A stretch of 64,000 nucleotides of DNA from Ursus arctos (GCF_023065955.2 NW_026622863.1:49644177-49708176), one strand, 5' to 3'. Positions 11,216 to 21,960 are shown, numbered from the stretch's first letter. Program-made: numbers and translations. Notes: a model not told the origin generated them from the letters alone.

Positions 11216-12421
11216 GACAACCCAAGTAAACAGTGAGCCTCGGCTCATGCAGGTCCCAAGAATGGGCAGAGACAGGGGGCCTCCCCATCTGGGGCTCAGT
11301 CCGCTCGGGGCTCAGTGGTCCTCCCTGGATGGGGGGAGGGGGGTATGTGGGGGAGCCACAGCCCCAGGGAGGCCTTGACCCCATGCAGAACGACAGACAG
11401 ACAGACAGACGGAGGTGGCCTGGCCACTGGCCTCGCCTGCACCCAGGTGTGGAAGACATTGAAGAACGGGAAGGGGTTGGCTTGTCACGCTCCAGGGACA
11501 CAGTGGACACAAAGCCTCAGAGCAGCATCTTCCCTGGAGCCCGGATAAGGCAGAGGCTGGGTGTCCTGGACCTTTAGAAGGTCAGGCCTCCTTCACCCCT
11601 TGGAGCTTTTGGGGTCCCTGACAACACCCCCTGGCCCCGCCCAGCCGGGCCTCACCTTTCTCATCTTGCCCACAGGAAGCCGGCTCAGAGTATAGGCTCA
11701 GTGGCCCCACAGCCGAGGTCACCTGACCTCAGGTGAGTGCCTTTAGTCTGCCCATCTGTAAAATGGGATCGTCACAGTTCGAGCCTCTTTCAGGGCTGGC
11801 TGGCCGCCCTTATGAATGACATAGCTGCCTTCCTCGCTCTGTTTACAAAATTCGCCGCCCCAGCCCTGCCTACCACCCTTCCTGGCTTTCTTTTCCTTCC
11901 CAGCACTCACAATGCCCTTACTTGGTACACCCGCGTTTCTGTTCTGGGGGCAGGTGGGGCCGTGTGTTGCTGGGGGTGCGGAGGGCCAGGCCAAAGGCAT
12001 CAAGGATCAGACAGTGTTGCGTGTCGGCACCTGTGGCCACCTCCTGCGGGATCTGCTTCGTCTGTGATCATGGGCCCCCCGGTGAGCTGGATCTTGGGGT
12101 GAGCTGTCGTGCCGCTGGCTGGATCTGCGTCGTGTTGCACTAACATGTGTCTGGAGTGTGGTTGTGTGTCCCACCTCCCGCAGCTGGAGGTGCTGCCCAC
12201 GTGTCTGGTTCTTTTGCAGGTACGTGGTTGTGACATGGGCTCAGCTGCGGTCTACAGGGGTCCACTGTGCTTCGGGGTCCTTGAGTGGTAGACAAGAGGT
12301 GTAGGCTGCTGTTATTGTGTTTCTGGCTGGCTGGTGGTTTGTCTGGCTGTGTACCCAGGTCGGGGGGTGAGTCCTTGTGTGTTACCATCAGTCTCTGTGC
12401 GCACGTGTGTGTGTGTTTATG

Positions 12422-12456
<35 letters not shown>

Positions 12457-12940
12457 GAGTCCCAGCCCCAAAATCATGACTAATTCTTCTAGCTTCCCCC
12501 ACTTCGGGACAACAGAGACCCCTTTGTTCTCAGGGCAGAAGAAGGGGGGGGTGTTCCTTTTCTCTGAAGCTCCTGGCAAGGTCTCAGCCCAGAGACCGGC
12601 CAACAAAACACTCAGAGCTTCTGTGCTGCGCCGGCCACTTGCTGGGTGTGCTGGGAAAGCCAGTGAGGTCACCAGACCTCTGAGAACAAGAGCGGCGGCA
12701 GCAGCAGAGACGGGGGAGCCCCGAGGGGACCCCTGACCCAGCCCGCGGGGCTCAGGAGACCTTCCTGGAGGACAGTCTTGTTACAAGATCGGTTCTGGGA
12801 AAAAATGGGAAAATCAGGACGCACACAGATGTAAACGTGCACGTGTTGGAGACTGGACTCCCCTCCCCCCCCCATTCAGAAGAGGAGCAAAGAACAGACA
12901 CATTTACAGATCGGGAATATTGGAGGCAGGACATCTGGGG
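11215..12940. other. Intergenic, largely unique DNA
   Basis: Contains a MIR scrap at 11735-11775 ('TCTGCCCATCTGTAAAATGG') and a TG/GA-rich low-complexity run at 12395-12460. The rest is unassigned. No splice-bounded exon or conserved domain is seen on either strand. Confidence 0.45.
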
Positions 12941-13050
12941 AGATGCTATGGCCTGAATATTTGTGTGTCCCCCCCCCCCCCCATAAAGGGTTGTTGTTTA
13001 TAAGGCACCCGGTCTGTGGTGTTTCGTTACAACAACTCCACTAAGGGAGA
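12938..13050 (+). repeat. MaLR LTR remnant (internally deleted)
   Basis: Begins GATGCTATGGCCTGAATATT and, after a C-run, ends with the MaLR 3' end (TTGTTGTTTATAAGGCACCC, then GTTTCGTTACAACA). The middle is missing. Confidence 0.7.
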
Positions 13051-13347
13051 GAGAGTTGTCCCTCTGCAGACAGAATTCACACGCTCGTCTGCGGAGAATT
13101 ACTCAGCATTGCTGCACGTATCCGGATTAGAAAACAGAGCCCACGACTCAGAAGGTTTTGTCACAGGGTGAATTGCATCCTGCCCCAAATTCATGTATGT
13201 GGAGGTCCTAACCCCCAGGACCTTAGAATGGGATCTTATTTGGAAATAGGTTTATTGAAGATATAAGTAGTTAAGGTGAGGTCCTACTGGAGTAGGGTGT
13301 GCCCCAAATCCAACATGGTTTATGTCCTTATAAAATGGGGAAATGTC

Positions 13348-13351
<4 letters not shown>

Positions 13352-13395
<44 letters not shown>
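13352..13395 (+). repeat. (CA)n microsatellite
   Basis: About 22 uninterrupted CA units inside the MaLR LTR. Confidence 0.95.
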
Positions 13396-13397
<2 letters not shown>

Positions 13398-13555
13398 GCT
13401 ATGTGAAGAAGAAAGCAGAGACCCAGGTGATGCTTTTACAAAGGAATACCAGGATAGCTTGCAAAACAGCAGAACTAGGAGAAAAGCATGAATTTTTTCT
13501 CCCCATCCTCGGACGGAACCAAATTTACTGACACCTTGATCTCCAACTTCTTCTT

Positions 13556-13676
13556 CTTCTTTTTTTTTTTTAAGATTTTATTTTTAAGTAATCTCTACGG
13601 CCAGCATTGGGCTCAAACTCATGACCCCGAGATCAAGAGTCACATGCTCCACGGACTGAGCCAGCCGGGCGCCCCC
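13556..13676 (-). mobile_element. Short tRNA-Lys SINE, minus strand
   Basis: AAGATTTTATTTTTAAGTAA start, GGGCTCAAACTCATGACCCC body, reversed head CGGGCGCCCCC. Near-duplication ATCTCCAACTTCT/ATCTCGCAACTTCT. Confidence 0.85.
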
Positions 13677-13765
13677 AAATCTCGCAACTTCTGACCTATC
13701 TATGCTGTGAGCTACATCTCAGTGGCTTAAGCCACAGTTTATGGTACTTTGTGATGACAGACAAA

Positions 13766-14395
13766 CATATATAGATGGACTATGGAGAAGGCATAGCTTT
13801 CCACCGAAGCACAACATTTTCCTTAGTCTATTGTAACTGAACCAATGTGAGCTCGCTCCTTGGTGGGTCAGAAACTATACCAGGTTGAGCTGCACACAAG
13901 GGAAAGTTTATTTGCAGCAAATAAGAGGAGATCACGGGGAATAGCTTCTGGAAGTGACTCCCCAAGCAAGGCTGGATGATAGGTTCCTTTGATTTAGCGT
14001 TAGGATGAATATTTAGATAGGAAAGCCTTGTCAACTTCTGTAGAGACGGGCGGCAGGTCACGCATGCGCCGTAAGGCAACATGCCCGTACATGCACCATG
14101 AATTATGTAAATGAGGCTTGTGCTCCTCCTAGGGTGCAGATTTATAATGAGATAAAGGTAGTTGTCATTCTAGAGACCACGCCATCCTCTGTCCACCCGC
14201 TCAGGTGCGACTCAGGGCTTAAGCTCGAACGGGTCTGGGTGGTCCGGGCCGTGGTTACGGCTGGAGGGGCGGTTTTGCTTTCCATTTGCCTGAGTTAAGA
14301 GATAAGCTGAACAGAAGAGCTTAAGGAAAAATGTGGGACAGAGGTCATGAGTACTAGCAGGTAGCAGTTAAGGTCAGGTCTTGAGTTCTGGCTGG
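13766..14395. other. Intergenic, possible old LTR, unassigned
   Basis: The segment has LTR-like texture (CATGCGCCGTAAGGCAACAT, AATTATGTAAATGAGG), but I cannot match it to a family. No gene is supported. Confidence 0.3.
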
Positions 14396-14830
14396 TGACT
14401 GATTCCCCAAGGCTGAGCAGGAATCCGGCAACAGGAGAGGGTAGAAACTGCATGTGCCAAGGCCCAGAGGCAGGAAATCGGGTGAGGTCCCAGATGGGAT
14501 TGCAGGGGTTCCGTGTGGCTAAGGCACTGAGAGATGGGGCAAGAAGGGAAGCATGGGACCAGGCAGGGACGGATGGTGGGTTTGGGTTTTTGTTCTGATG
14601 GCTCTGGAAGATCTCTGTTTATGGGACATTGATTGCTCCCAGCCCTGTGTTGGGTGCTCTATATCCCAGGTTCATTATATCCTTACGAGACCGCTGGGAT
14701 CGGAAGTCACACAACAGAGGCGGAGTGGAACTTGAACCTTGTCTACTATCTGCCCTGAGCCAAGGTTATAGCAGGTGGGGACCAAGGACCAAGGGGCGGA
14801 GACACAGGTGGGGCAGGAAGATCTTGGGCA
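14395..14830 (+). repeat. Ancient dispersed repeat, family not assigned
   Basis: 'TGCATGTGCCAAGGCCCAGAGGC' type wording (near 14448-14470) belongs to the same family as 4330-5070. The second half is unassigned. Confidence 0.4.
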
Positions 14831-14834
14831 CAGT

Positions 14835-15281
14835 TGGTTTTTTATTGTATTAAGATTTTTATTAATTTATTTGAGAGAGAGAGATAGGAGAGCAGAGCAC
14901 ACAAGCAGGCGGCGCGGCAGAGGGAGAGGGAAAAGCAGGCTCCCCACCGAGCAGGGAGCCCAGGGGAGACTCCATCCCAGGACCCCGGGATTTTTTTTTT
15001 TTTTTTAAAGATTATTTACTTTTTTATTCATTCGACAGAGATAGAGACAGCCAGCGAGAGAGGGAACACAAGCAGGGGGAGTGGGAGAGGAAGAAGCAGG
15101 CTCCCAGCGGAGGAGCCTGATGTGGGGCTCGATCCCATAACGCCGGGATCACGCCCTGAGCCGAAGGCAGACGCTTAACCGCTGTGCCACCCAGGTGCCA
15201 CCCAGGCGCCCCCCAGGACCCTGGGATCTTGACGCCGCGGAAGGCAGAGGTTTAACCGACCGAGCCATCCAGGCGCCCCCA
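14835..15281 (-). mobile_element. SINEC, minus, interrupted by another SINEC
   Basis: The left half (14835-14991) and right half (15213-15281, ending in reversed head CATCCAGGCGCCCCC) make one element. The younger SINE at 14992-15212 sits inside it. Confidence 0.88.
14992..15212 (-). mobile_element. SINEC (bear-type), nested inside older SINEC
   Basis: Poly-T start, full bear-type body, ends at a reversed head with a duplicated CCACCCAGG unit. Target-site duplication CAGGACCCCGGGAT (14978) against CAGGACCCTGGGAT (15213), both derived from the outer SINE. Confidence 0.9.
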
Positions 15282-15559
15282 GAATTGGTTTTTATTGAGC
15301 CGTCTCCAAGTGCCAGACACTCAGATCTTTCCAATTTGAACGGGCACATCAACCCCCTTCTCTCCTCCGGCCCGCAGGCTAAATCACTCCCAGTAGGGAA
15401 GGGATTTCGTCTGTTTTGGGGAAGGGATTTCGTCTGTTTTTTTTCATCGCTGTCTGCAGGGAGGTCCTCACTACATACTTGGTAAATATCGTCCCTGAAG
15501 GCGATTACGCCCATCTTCCAGACTGAGAAACTGAGGCTCAGAAAGGCGCCCACGCCCTA

Positions 15560-16330
15560 ATTAATCCCTTAACTAGCTGCCAGCTTCCAGCACTTTCCTG
15601 AACCTCTCGCCTCGGAGAGGGCTGGGAAGCGCCAGAGGAAGAACTGCCACGGCGCTCAGGCGGCGCCCGGTCCGGCTGCCCGGCCCGAATAAGGCAGCGG
15701 CGGCCCTGCAGCGCTCGCTTGAAACCTGGGCTTGCCGGGCGGGCCCCTGCGCATCCCCAGTGCTTTCGGACTCGGCCCTCCCACCCTCTCCCGGGGAGAA
15801 AAAGGGGCCGGAGAGCCGCCCCCTCCCGGCTCACGCTGGAAAAGCACAACCTTCCTTTGCAATTCCGTTTTCTTCGGGGATCCGCTGGTTCCGATCCCCG
15901 CCCCGCGGGGCCATACCATTCCGGCCCGGAGGGGGGACGGGGGGGAACGCGCGGAGGCCTCCCCCGGGGCTTCTGTCGGGACGTGGCCTGACCCCAGCAG
16001 GGGAAGGGAGGGGACTGCGTGGGGGCTCAGGGTGGAGGGCCGCAGGGTCCCTGAACCCCCGCCGTGGGGGTCCGCCGCCCCCCGCCGTCCCTGCCCCCCC
16101 CGCGTTGGTTCGCGCCGTGGAAGGCCGAGTAACCACCTTTGTGCCGCGGTCGCGGAGCCGCGGAGTTCGCCCGTCCACGCCGTAGGGGGGGTCGCCGTGC
16201 GCGTCCCGCCCATGCTGCGGTCCCCAGCCATGGCCCTCGCCATCCGAGTCGTTTATTGGTAAGCATAACGGCCGGGGGCCCCCTCCGCGACCCCCGCCCG
16301 GAGCCCATGCTGGGCCCGGCGGTGCTGGGC
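15560..16330 (+). promoter_or_regulatory. CpG island and promoter of SELENOW
   Basis: Dense CpG and GC boxes, no TATA box seen near the start codon. It ends in SELENOW exon 1 and its donor at 16259. Long ORFs on both strands here are composition artefacts. The transcription start cannot be fixed from sequence alone but must be shortly upstream of 16230. Confidence 0.75.
16230..16258 (+). CDS. SELENOW: SELENOW exon 1 (coding part)
   Basis: Encodes the first nine residues (MALAIRVVY) plus two bases of Cys10. The donor TTG|GTAAGC follows. Phase 2. Confidence 0.95.
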
Positions 16331-18279
16331 ACTGGGGACTGGACCCACGGGGATCCCTCCCTGAGAAAAGGGGTTCCTTGCGGGTGAGGTGGGCGTGAGG
16401 GGACCGGCGAGAAGGAAGGGCGTTGACCCACCTCCCCAGTGCGTGGCACTCAGGACAGCTCAGGTTATCGAAGGTGGAACCGAGACACGTGTGTGGCCAT
16501 TTAAGACACCCGACTCCGGGGGCTCCGTTTGCGGGGCGGGTGGGGGTCACTTTTGTAATGCGAGAGGAGCCTCTGTCAACGCGTAGGCCTCCCCCCCCCT
16601 CAGTACCATGAACAGTCATGGGGTGGGGACGGCGAGAGTCGAGAAGCTTCGAGAATGTTCCAGAGTGGGTTTGAAAGGAATGAAGACTGGGGGTGCCCAT
16701 CGTTAGTAACCCTCCTTCCTTTCGGGTCTGGGTTTCCCCATCTGCAGAGGGGGAGAGAGTGATCCCGGTAGTGACCGCGGAGGGAGTGCACGTTTGCTCC
16801 AGCTTCCCCGTTAGCGTGAAAAAAGCCCCGAGTGGACAGGGGATTTTCTCTCTTGGTAACTGCTGCGTACCCCGGCTGGCACCCAGCACTGTGCGGACCT
16901 GCACAGACAGGCCTGCCTGTGGGCGCTTAGTAAATGCGCGGTCAGCGCCTTTCTCCTCCCAGAGAGTCATTGCGGGAGGAGACTATTAGGTCCGTGTTCG
17001 TTATAGGGGAGGGTGGGGTCAGCTCCGAAACTCGCGTGAAATGCCCTGCGGCCCAACCGCTGATTTTGCAAGGCTCAGATGGGCCTGGGCGTCAGAAATG
17101 TCCCCGCACCCTCTGCAAAACAGAGGGTGGAGTGACATTTTGAAGCCCCCAAGAGGCCTGTGCTCCAGACTCCGGTCCTGGAATAGCCTGCGGGTTCTGG
17201 AATAGCCTGCCGGGTCCTGGAATAGCCTGCCGTTGGGGGGTGGGGAAGCGTTTGGATTTCGGCCTCGGGACTGGGAGGGCCTGGGGATCCCGGAGTAAAG
17301 GTTTTCCCACACCTTCCCCCCGGGCTGTGGATGGGGAGAGTGCGTCTGTGGTTTCATCCTAACCCGGTTCTGTGTTTCCCTCCCTCTCCCTCCCTCCCTC
17401 CCTCCCTCCCACCTGCTTTGTGTCGGCGTTCCTTGTGTGTGGGTGTCTTCCTCCTGTCCCCTGTCCTGTCCGTGCCCCTTCCAAAATTCTCTGTGTGTCT
17501 GTCCTCTCCTCTCTCTGTTCGCTCTTTGGGTTTGTGTCTGCATTCCTCTTCCTGTCTTCCTGGGCCCCCTTCTGTTTCCCTTTGTGTGTCCACCTGCCCC
17601 CTTCCCTCCTCTCCCTGCACCCGCCCTCTCTCTTGGACTCCCTCCCACCAGTGGCGCTTGAGGCTACAAGTCCAAGGTAAGCAGAGTGGCCAGCCCCGAG
17701 GTGTCCCCGGAAGATGAGGGAGGAGGGCGAGCTGGCCTGGCCCCTGTTGACCCCTGTTGTGACCCCCACACCTCCTTCCCAGTATCTTCAGCTCAAGAAG
17801 AAGTTAGAAGATGAGTTCCCCGGATGCCTGGACATCGTGAGTCTGGGAGATGGGGGAGAGAATCAGAGATGGCTCTCCTTGTGTGTCCCTCAGCCCTGAG
17901 GTGACAGCACGGTTCGGGCCGGCCCTATCCTTCACGCCATAATCTCCCATTTCCTGGGAAGGTGCAGGTGTCCCCAAGTGGGCCGCACCGCCCCCCCAGC
18001 AACATGTCTCTCTCCTCAGTGCGGCGAGGGGACTCCCCAGGCCACCGGCTTCTTTGAAGTGATGGTAGCCGGGAAGTTGGTTCACTCCAAGAAGGTATGG
18101 CTGGCTGTCCGTCCACCTGTCTGTCCGTCCGTCTCGCCTTGTTCTCAGGCTGGCTGGGCCTTGGGGTCTCACCCCTTCCCGCTTCTTTCCCTCCCCAGAG
18201 AGGTGATGGCTACGTGGACACGGAGAGCAAGTTTCTGAAGCTGGTGGCCGCCATCAAGGCCGCCTTGGCTCAGGGCTGA
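16230..18279 (+). CDS. SELENOW: Selenoprotein W (spliced, five coding exons)
   Basis: Small thioredoxin-fold selenoprotein of the cytosol. Family members are redox-active, glutathione-linked and bind 14-3-3 proteins. Coding exons are 16230-16258, 17652-17676, 17783-17836, 18020-18094 and 18199-18279, all with GT/AG borders, giving 87 residues as in human and mouse. The CXXU redox motif is Cys10-Gly-Ala-Sec13, with Sec encoded by TGA at 17659-17661. Cys37 (first codon of exon 4) is the second conserved cysteine. A SECIS element in the 3' UTR supports recoding. The ATG at 16230 was chosen because its context GCCATGG is strong and it matches the family N-terminus; a weaker in-frame ATG lies six codons upstream. 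Automatic ORF calls fail here because of the TGA and the tiny exons. Confidence 0.97.
17173..17232 (+). repeat. Three-copy tandem minisatellite in SELENOW intron 1
   Basis: Three successive copies of a unit of about 20-22 bp ending in CTGGAATAGCCTGC, with small differences between copies. Confidence 0.85.
17372..17412 (+). repeat. (CCCT)n low-complexity tract
   Basis: Runs of CTCCCTCC in SELENOW intron 1, followed by a longer pyrimidine-rich stretch up to the exon 2 acceptor. Confidence 0.9.
17652..17676 (+). CDS. SELENOW: SELENOW exon 2 with selenocysteine codon
   Basis: 25-bp microexon after acceptor CCCACCAG, with donor AAG|GTAAGC. Completes Cys10 and encodes Gly-Ala-Sec-Gly-Tyr-Lys-Ser-Lys. 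The TGA at 17659-17661 is read as selenocysteine. Confidence 0.95.
17783..17836 (+). CDS. SELENOW: SELENOW exon 3
   Basis: 18 codons, residues 19-36 ([18 protein letters not shown]). Acceptor CTTCCCAG, donor ATC|GTGAGT. Phase 0 at both ends. Confidence 0.96.
18020..18094 (+). CDS. SELENOW: SELENOW exon 4
   Basis: 25 codons starting at Cys37. Acceptor TCTCCTCAG, donor AAG|GTATGG. Contains the conserved [13 protein letters not shown] stretch. Confidence 0.96.
18199..18279 (+). CDS. SELENOW: SELENOW exon 5 (terminal coding)
   Basis: Encodes [12 protein letters not shown] through KAALAQG and a TGA stop at 18277-18279, here a true stop. The exon continues as 3' UTR to 18297, where AGAG|GTGAGG is a donor, so the 3' UTR is itself spliced. 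Confidence 0.96.
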   Translation, partial: RGDGYVDTESKFLKLVAAIKAALAQG

Positions 18280-18297
18280 TGTGCCCTGAAGGCAGAG

Positions 18298-19703
18298 GTG
18301 AGGGGGGCCCGGCTCGTACACACTGGAATCCTCCCGTGCCCCGAACCAAAGACTCGTTTCCAACCCCATATATTCCAGAACGGGTGGCGGTGTCCATATT
18401 ATTCTCTGGATTGCAGAATTGCTTTTCAGTACCTCCCGAGCCTGATTTCTTGTTTCCAAGCCAGCAAGTTCCAGATGAGCCCCAAACCCCATCTTTTCTA
18501 GAACTGGGCACCCGATGCTCGCCCATTCCAGAACCAGGTTCTGGCTCCAGACACTTGAGAGCCTGGAAGCACTCTCCCATTCTCTCTACTTGAGTGCCTG
18601 TTCCCCCCCCCTTCCGTCCCAGTATACAAGATGGACCCAAATTTCTGTCCCCAGGGAGCTTGGCTCCAGAAAACTGGTTTCCAAATGCTTGAAGCTCAAG
18701 TTCTGTTTCTTAGTCTTTCACTGGAGCAGAGCGAGGTCACCTTCGCTGGGAACTCGAACCTGCCGATTGTGTTAGCGCGATCCCCAGAAAGTAGCATCTT
18801 GCCTCCCATGCAGGTCTGAAACAAAGGGAGGGATCCCCACATTAAAACAGAGAAAATCAAGAATTATATAATTGTGAAGCGGCTTGAGCTGGCTGTGAGG
18901 GTGGGGGCGGGGCTTTCCATTCTTAAAGCCCCAAATAGAGCACACCCCTTGGATAAACACACGAGCGATGGCTTCGGAGCTGTCAGGAACTGACAGGCGG
19001 CTGCTTACATCAGCGCGAGGTTGCCTTGGTTTCTGGAGTGGTCCATCAATGGATGCTTCCTTCCCACATAAGCAGAAATGGGATTTATGTAAGGGAAAGA
19101 GAGGGGGCAGTGGCTTTTGTTTGCAGTTTTGTGGGTGCATTTTCTGGGGTCCCTAAGACCACCCCCGGGTTCAGGGATTTTCTAGAAGGACCCTTGGAAC
19201 TCAGCAAAGTGATACACGTGGTTGTAGATGATTGTGTAGGCTCGGCACTATAGCCCAAGGCCCCAGGTGAACAGGGGTGTCCCCCAGGCAGGACAGTCCC
19301 AGTCCTCGGAGGTTCCCCCCAGGAGCTGGAGGCCACGCGGGGCCTGCACGGGAGGTTGGTGATCGTGAAGAGGTCTTCCGGGGGCTCGCAGCTGGCGTGG
19401 GCTGGCGCGAGCATCACAGAAACCCATTTCAGTGGCCAGCCTGTCCGGAGAGCGAGTCACCTCTGCGAGTGGCGGCCCAGCAGCGCTCCCCGCCCCCCCG
19501 CCAACTTTACTGAGAACTAAGTCTTGGCCCACCTTGCCTGTTGGGTTACAACTTCTCTCTCAGGGCATCCCGTTGTCCTTGTGCCTCAGTTTCTCCCTGG
19601 GACCGCCTTTTGCCCATCGCTTGTCTCTCTCCCCTTTATCATGGGGTCCCCACTGGTCTCGTTTGCTGCAAGCTGACCCCTCCCCCACCTCTTCTCTGCA
19701 CAG
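18298..19703 (+). other. SELENOW last intron (3' UTR intron)
   Basis: Bounded by donor GTGAGG at 18298 and acceptor TTCTCTGCACAG at 19692-19703. The content is mostly unique DNA with no SINE. A weaker alternative acceptor, TTCCCCCCAG, ends at 19322. Confidence 0.75.
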
Positions 19704-19742
19704 TCCAGTGACCTTGGCCCAGCCCCTCGTGGCAGACGCTTC

Positions 19743-19791
19743 ATGACGGGAAGGACTGAAATGTCTCACGGACGCCTGGTCTTTCCCTGAT
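19743..19791 (+). ncRNA. SECIS element (form 2) of SELENOW
   Basis: The quartet is ATGA (19743-19746) opposite TGAT (19788-19791). A 9-bp helix GGGAAGGAC (19748-19756)/GTCTTTCCC (19779-19787), with one G-U pair, leads to the unpaired AA (19759-19761). Above it is a minihelix GTC/GAC (19763-19765 with 19771-19773), which makes it form 2. It recruits SBP2 and eEFSec to decode the TGA at 17659 (established for the family). Confidence 0.95.
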
Positions 19792-20064
19792 GTCCCTGCG
19801 GCTGCCACGTGGGGGCAGAGACTGACGCCCCTGGTCCTTGCCTCTGTGTGTGTGTGTGCCCCCGGGAGTGTAGCTCCATACCCTGCCTGCCTTGCTCCTT
19901 CCTCTCCCCCCACCCTTCCCCATCACCCTGCATCCCCCAGCCCCCTGGCTACTTTCTGGCATTTGGGGTGGTCCTGCTCCTGGCTTCCTTCTCAGGGCAG
20001 CCGAGAGGGGGATCTGGGTGAGTGAGTTGCAGATTTCAGCAGTATTGGCAACGGTTCACTATTC

Positions 20065-20070
20065 AATAAA
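20065..20070 (+). terminator. SELENOW polyadenylation signal
   Basis: AATAAA in the context TATTCAATAAACATTGG, with a GT-rich downstream element about 20-30 bases later. Confidence 0.88.
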
Positions 20071-20090
20071 CATTGGATGAGTTTAACAGA

Positions 20091-21218
20091 ACGTGTCTGC
20101 GAGCGTCCGTGAGCTTGAGGCTGGGGGGGGGGTTCTGAGGTTAGCCCATGATGACACGGGCTCTCATGGAAGCCGGGGCTCGCACCCCTCTTTCTGCATT
20201 CGGGTGGGCTGGTGATTCCAGCAGCAATGGGACAGAAAGTGGAGGAGTCCTGAGACTTCAGAGTCGGCTTCGGTCACCACCTTGAGAGCACCGGAGAGCA
20301 CTTTCCGCGCTCCGTTCTGTCGGCTCTTAGAGCAAGTCCCGGGGCTGAGCCCACGGGCTAGGGGACTGGGATCCCCGACGGCTGTAGCACTTGACAGCAA
20401 AATTAGCAATCCCTTGAGTTGGGTTAGTCCCTGGTAGAGCAAGGTCAGTGAATGTCATCGGCTGACAAGCTTGCTGGGGACCTCGTGGTCAGCCGTCACT
20501 CGCTGTCACTGTGCTGGGTTGGCTGTTAGGGCCACTCAGGTGGAGGCTGGAGACTTGGGCGCCCCTTGGACCATGGCGTTGGGACTGTAGGAGGCGGGGG
20601 GAAGTGATCCCTAGTCCCACAAGCCCACTTAGGAATTTTTCACGGGGCTGGACCATTTGTAAGACCCGCGGGGAGGCTGGCCACTGCAGTCCCGCTTCAA
20701 AGAGACCATCCTCTCGATATCTCTGACCACCTTTCATGGACAGCCATTTCTATCTTAAATGCGTCTACATGACATGGAAAAGTTGACTCAAATCACCGAA
20801 ACATGTGAACAAGTTTCAGTTGTGTAAAATGTACCAGGATCTTTCTAGAAGGTCCCCCAAACAGAAGGATGTTACTGTTCTCCCGTCCGCTCCTACCCCT
20901 CATTGTGGGCCGATAGATCAGGACCTCTGACAGTCCTGTGAGGAAAACTCTGGATCACATTGGAGCAGATGGATCAGGCCTAATGACTCTCAATTCCTCT
21001 CTCTGGTCATTTGAGCCAGGCCGCTGCGTGGCACGGGAGAGGTGAGGAGACCCACCTCACTAGACACCACAAAGAAGCATCTAGATGCAAAAGTCCCAGT
21101 CTCTGAGCTGCTAAGTTGGAGACACCTATGAAACCACCCTAGGGACTGGTTAGTGGGTGAAGACCGGAGGAAAAGAGCCCGAGAAACAGAAAAGACCACA
21201 GCCCAACCAATGTTATTT
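20091..21218. other. Intergenic, unassigned DNA 3' of SELENOW
   Basis: I recognise no gene, RNA or repeat family. Some relic-repeat texture at 20740-20860 only. Confidence 0.4.
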
Positions 21219-21960
21219 TTTCTTTAAAAATAGCTTTATTGAGATATAAAACCATACAACACACCCCTCTATTTTTTTTTTTTAAGATTTTATTTATTTG
21301 AGAGAGTGGGAGAAGCAGACTACCCGCTGAGCAGGGAGCCTGATGCGGGAGTCGATCCCCGGATTCTGGGATCATGACCCGAGCTGAAGGCAGATGCTTC
21401 ACCCACTGAGCCGCCCAGGTGCCCCCATCCCACCCCTTTAAAGTGTATAATTTGATGGCTTTACTATATTCACAGATAGAAGCAATCAGCCCCACCCTTT
21501 GAGAACATTTCGCTGCCACAGAGGGAAACCCCTCTACACGCCCCCCCCCCCCAGCAACCAGTAACTTGCTTTCTGTTTCTGTGGCAACTTCATCTAAAAT
21601 GGCATCATATGACGCGTGCCCATGTGTGTCTTGCTGCTCTCACTTTAGTTTTTCAAGGTTCAACCCACAGTAGCGTGGATCAGACTTTATTCCTTTTTCA
21701 TGGCTGAATAATATTCCTCTGTATGGACCCGCCACCTTTCGTCCATCAGTTCCTCAGCAGATGGACATTTAGGTTGTTTCTGCTTTTCGGCTCCTGCGAA
21801 TCATGCCACTGTCGGACCATGAGCACGCAAGGGTTTGTCTGAGCACCTGTCTTCGGTTCCTTTGGGCGTATGCCGGGAAGTGAAATTGCTGGGTCAATGG
21901 CAATGACATTTTATAACTTCCACGGCGGCCGGTCACACAAAGACCGTCAGAGTTCCTCAG
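21218..21960 (-). repeat. L1 3' end (minus), split by SINE
   Basis: Reverse-strand L1 wording: ATAGCTTTATTGAGATATAA, TTTAAAGTGTATAATTTGAT, CATGGCTGAATAATATTCCT, GAAATTGCTGGGTCAATGG. Interrupted by the SINE at 21271-21426. Confidence 0.85.
21271..21426 (-). mobile_element. SINEC, minus strand
   Basis: Poly-T, AAGATTTTATTTATTTGAGA start, reversed head CCGCCCAGGTGCCCC. Internal body shortened. Confidence 0.9.

Larger units (their letters stand above)
13150..13765 (+). repeat. MST/MLT-type MaLR LTR, split by SINE
   Basis: Reads as a MaLR LTR: GAGGTCCTAACCCCCAGGAC, TAGTTAAGGTGAGGTCCTAC, TATGTCCTTATAAAATGGGG, then CTTGATCTCCAAC, and after the SINE TAAGCCACAGTTTATGGTAC. Contains a (CA)n expansion at 13352-13395. 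Non-coding LTR only. Confidence 0.75.
19704..20090 (+). other. SELENOW: SELENOW 3' UTR terminal exon
   Basis: Begins TCCAGTGACCTTGGCCCAGC after a strong polypyrimidine acceptor, includes the SECIS, and ends near the AATAAA at 20065-20070. A GT-rich element (GTGTCTGCGAGCGTCCGTGAG) follows the expected cleavage point. Confidence 0.8.

Noticed and set aside
15831..16970. 379-codon minus-strand ORF over the SELENOW promoter
   Set aside because: It lies across a CpG island where stop codons are rare by composition, has no domain, and antisenses SELENOW exon 1.
17019..17648. 209-codon minus-strand ORF in SELENOW intron 1
   Set aside because: Follows a CCCT-type low-complexity tract, which gives Arg/Gly-rich peptides by chance.
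19323..19703. Alternative acceptor at 19321-19322 for the SELENOW 3' UTR exon
   Set aside because: The acceptor at 19701-19703 has the stronger pyrimidine tract and gives a 3' UTR of expected size; the upstream site could be a minor isoform.
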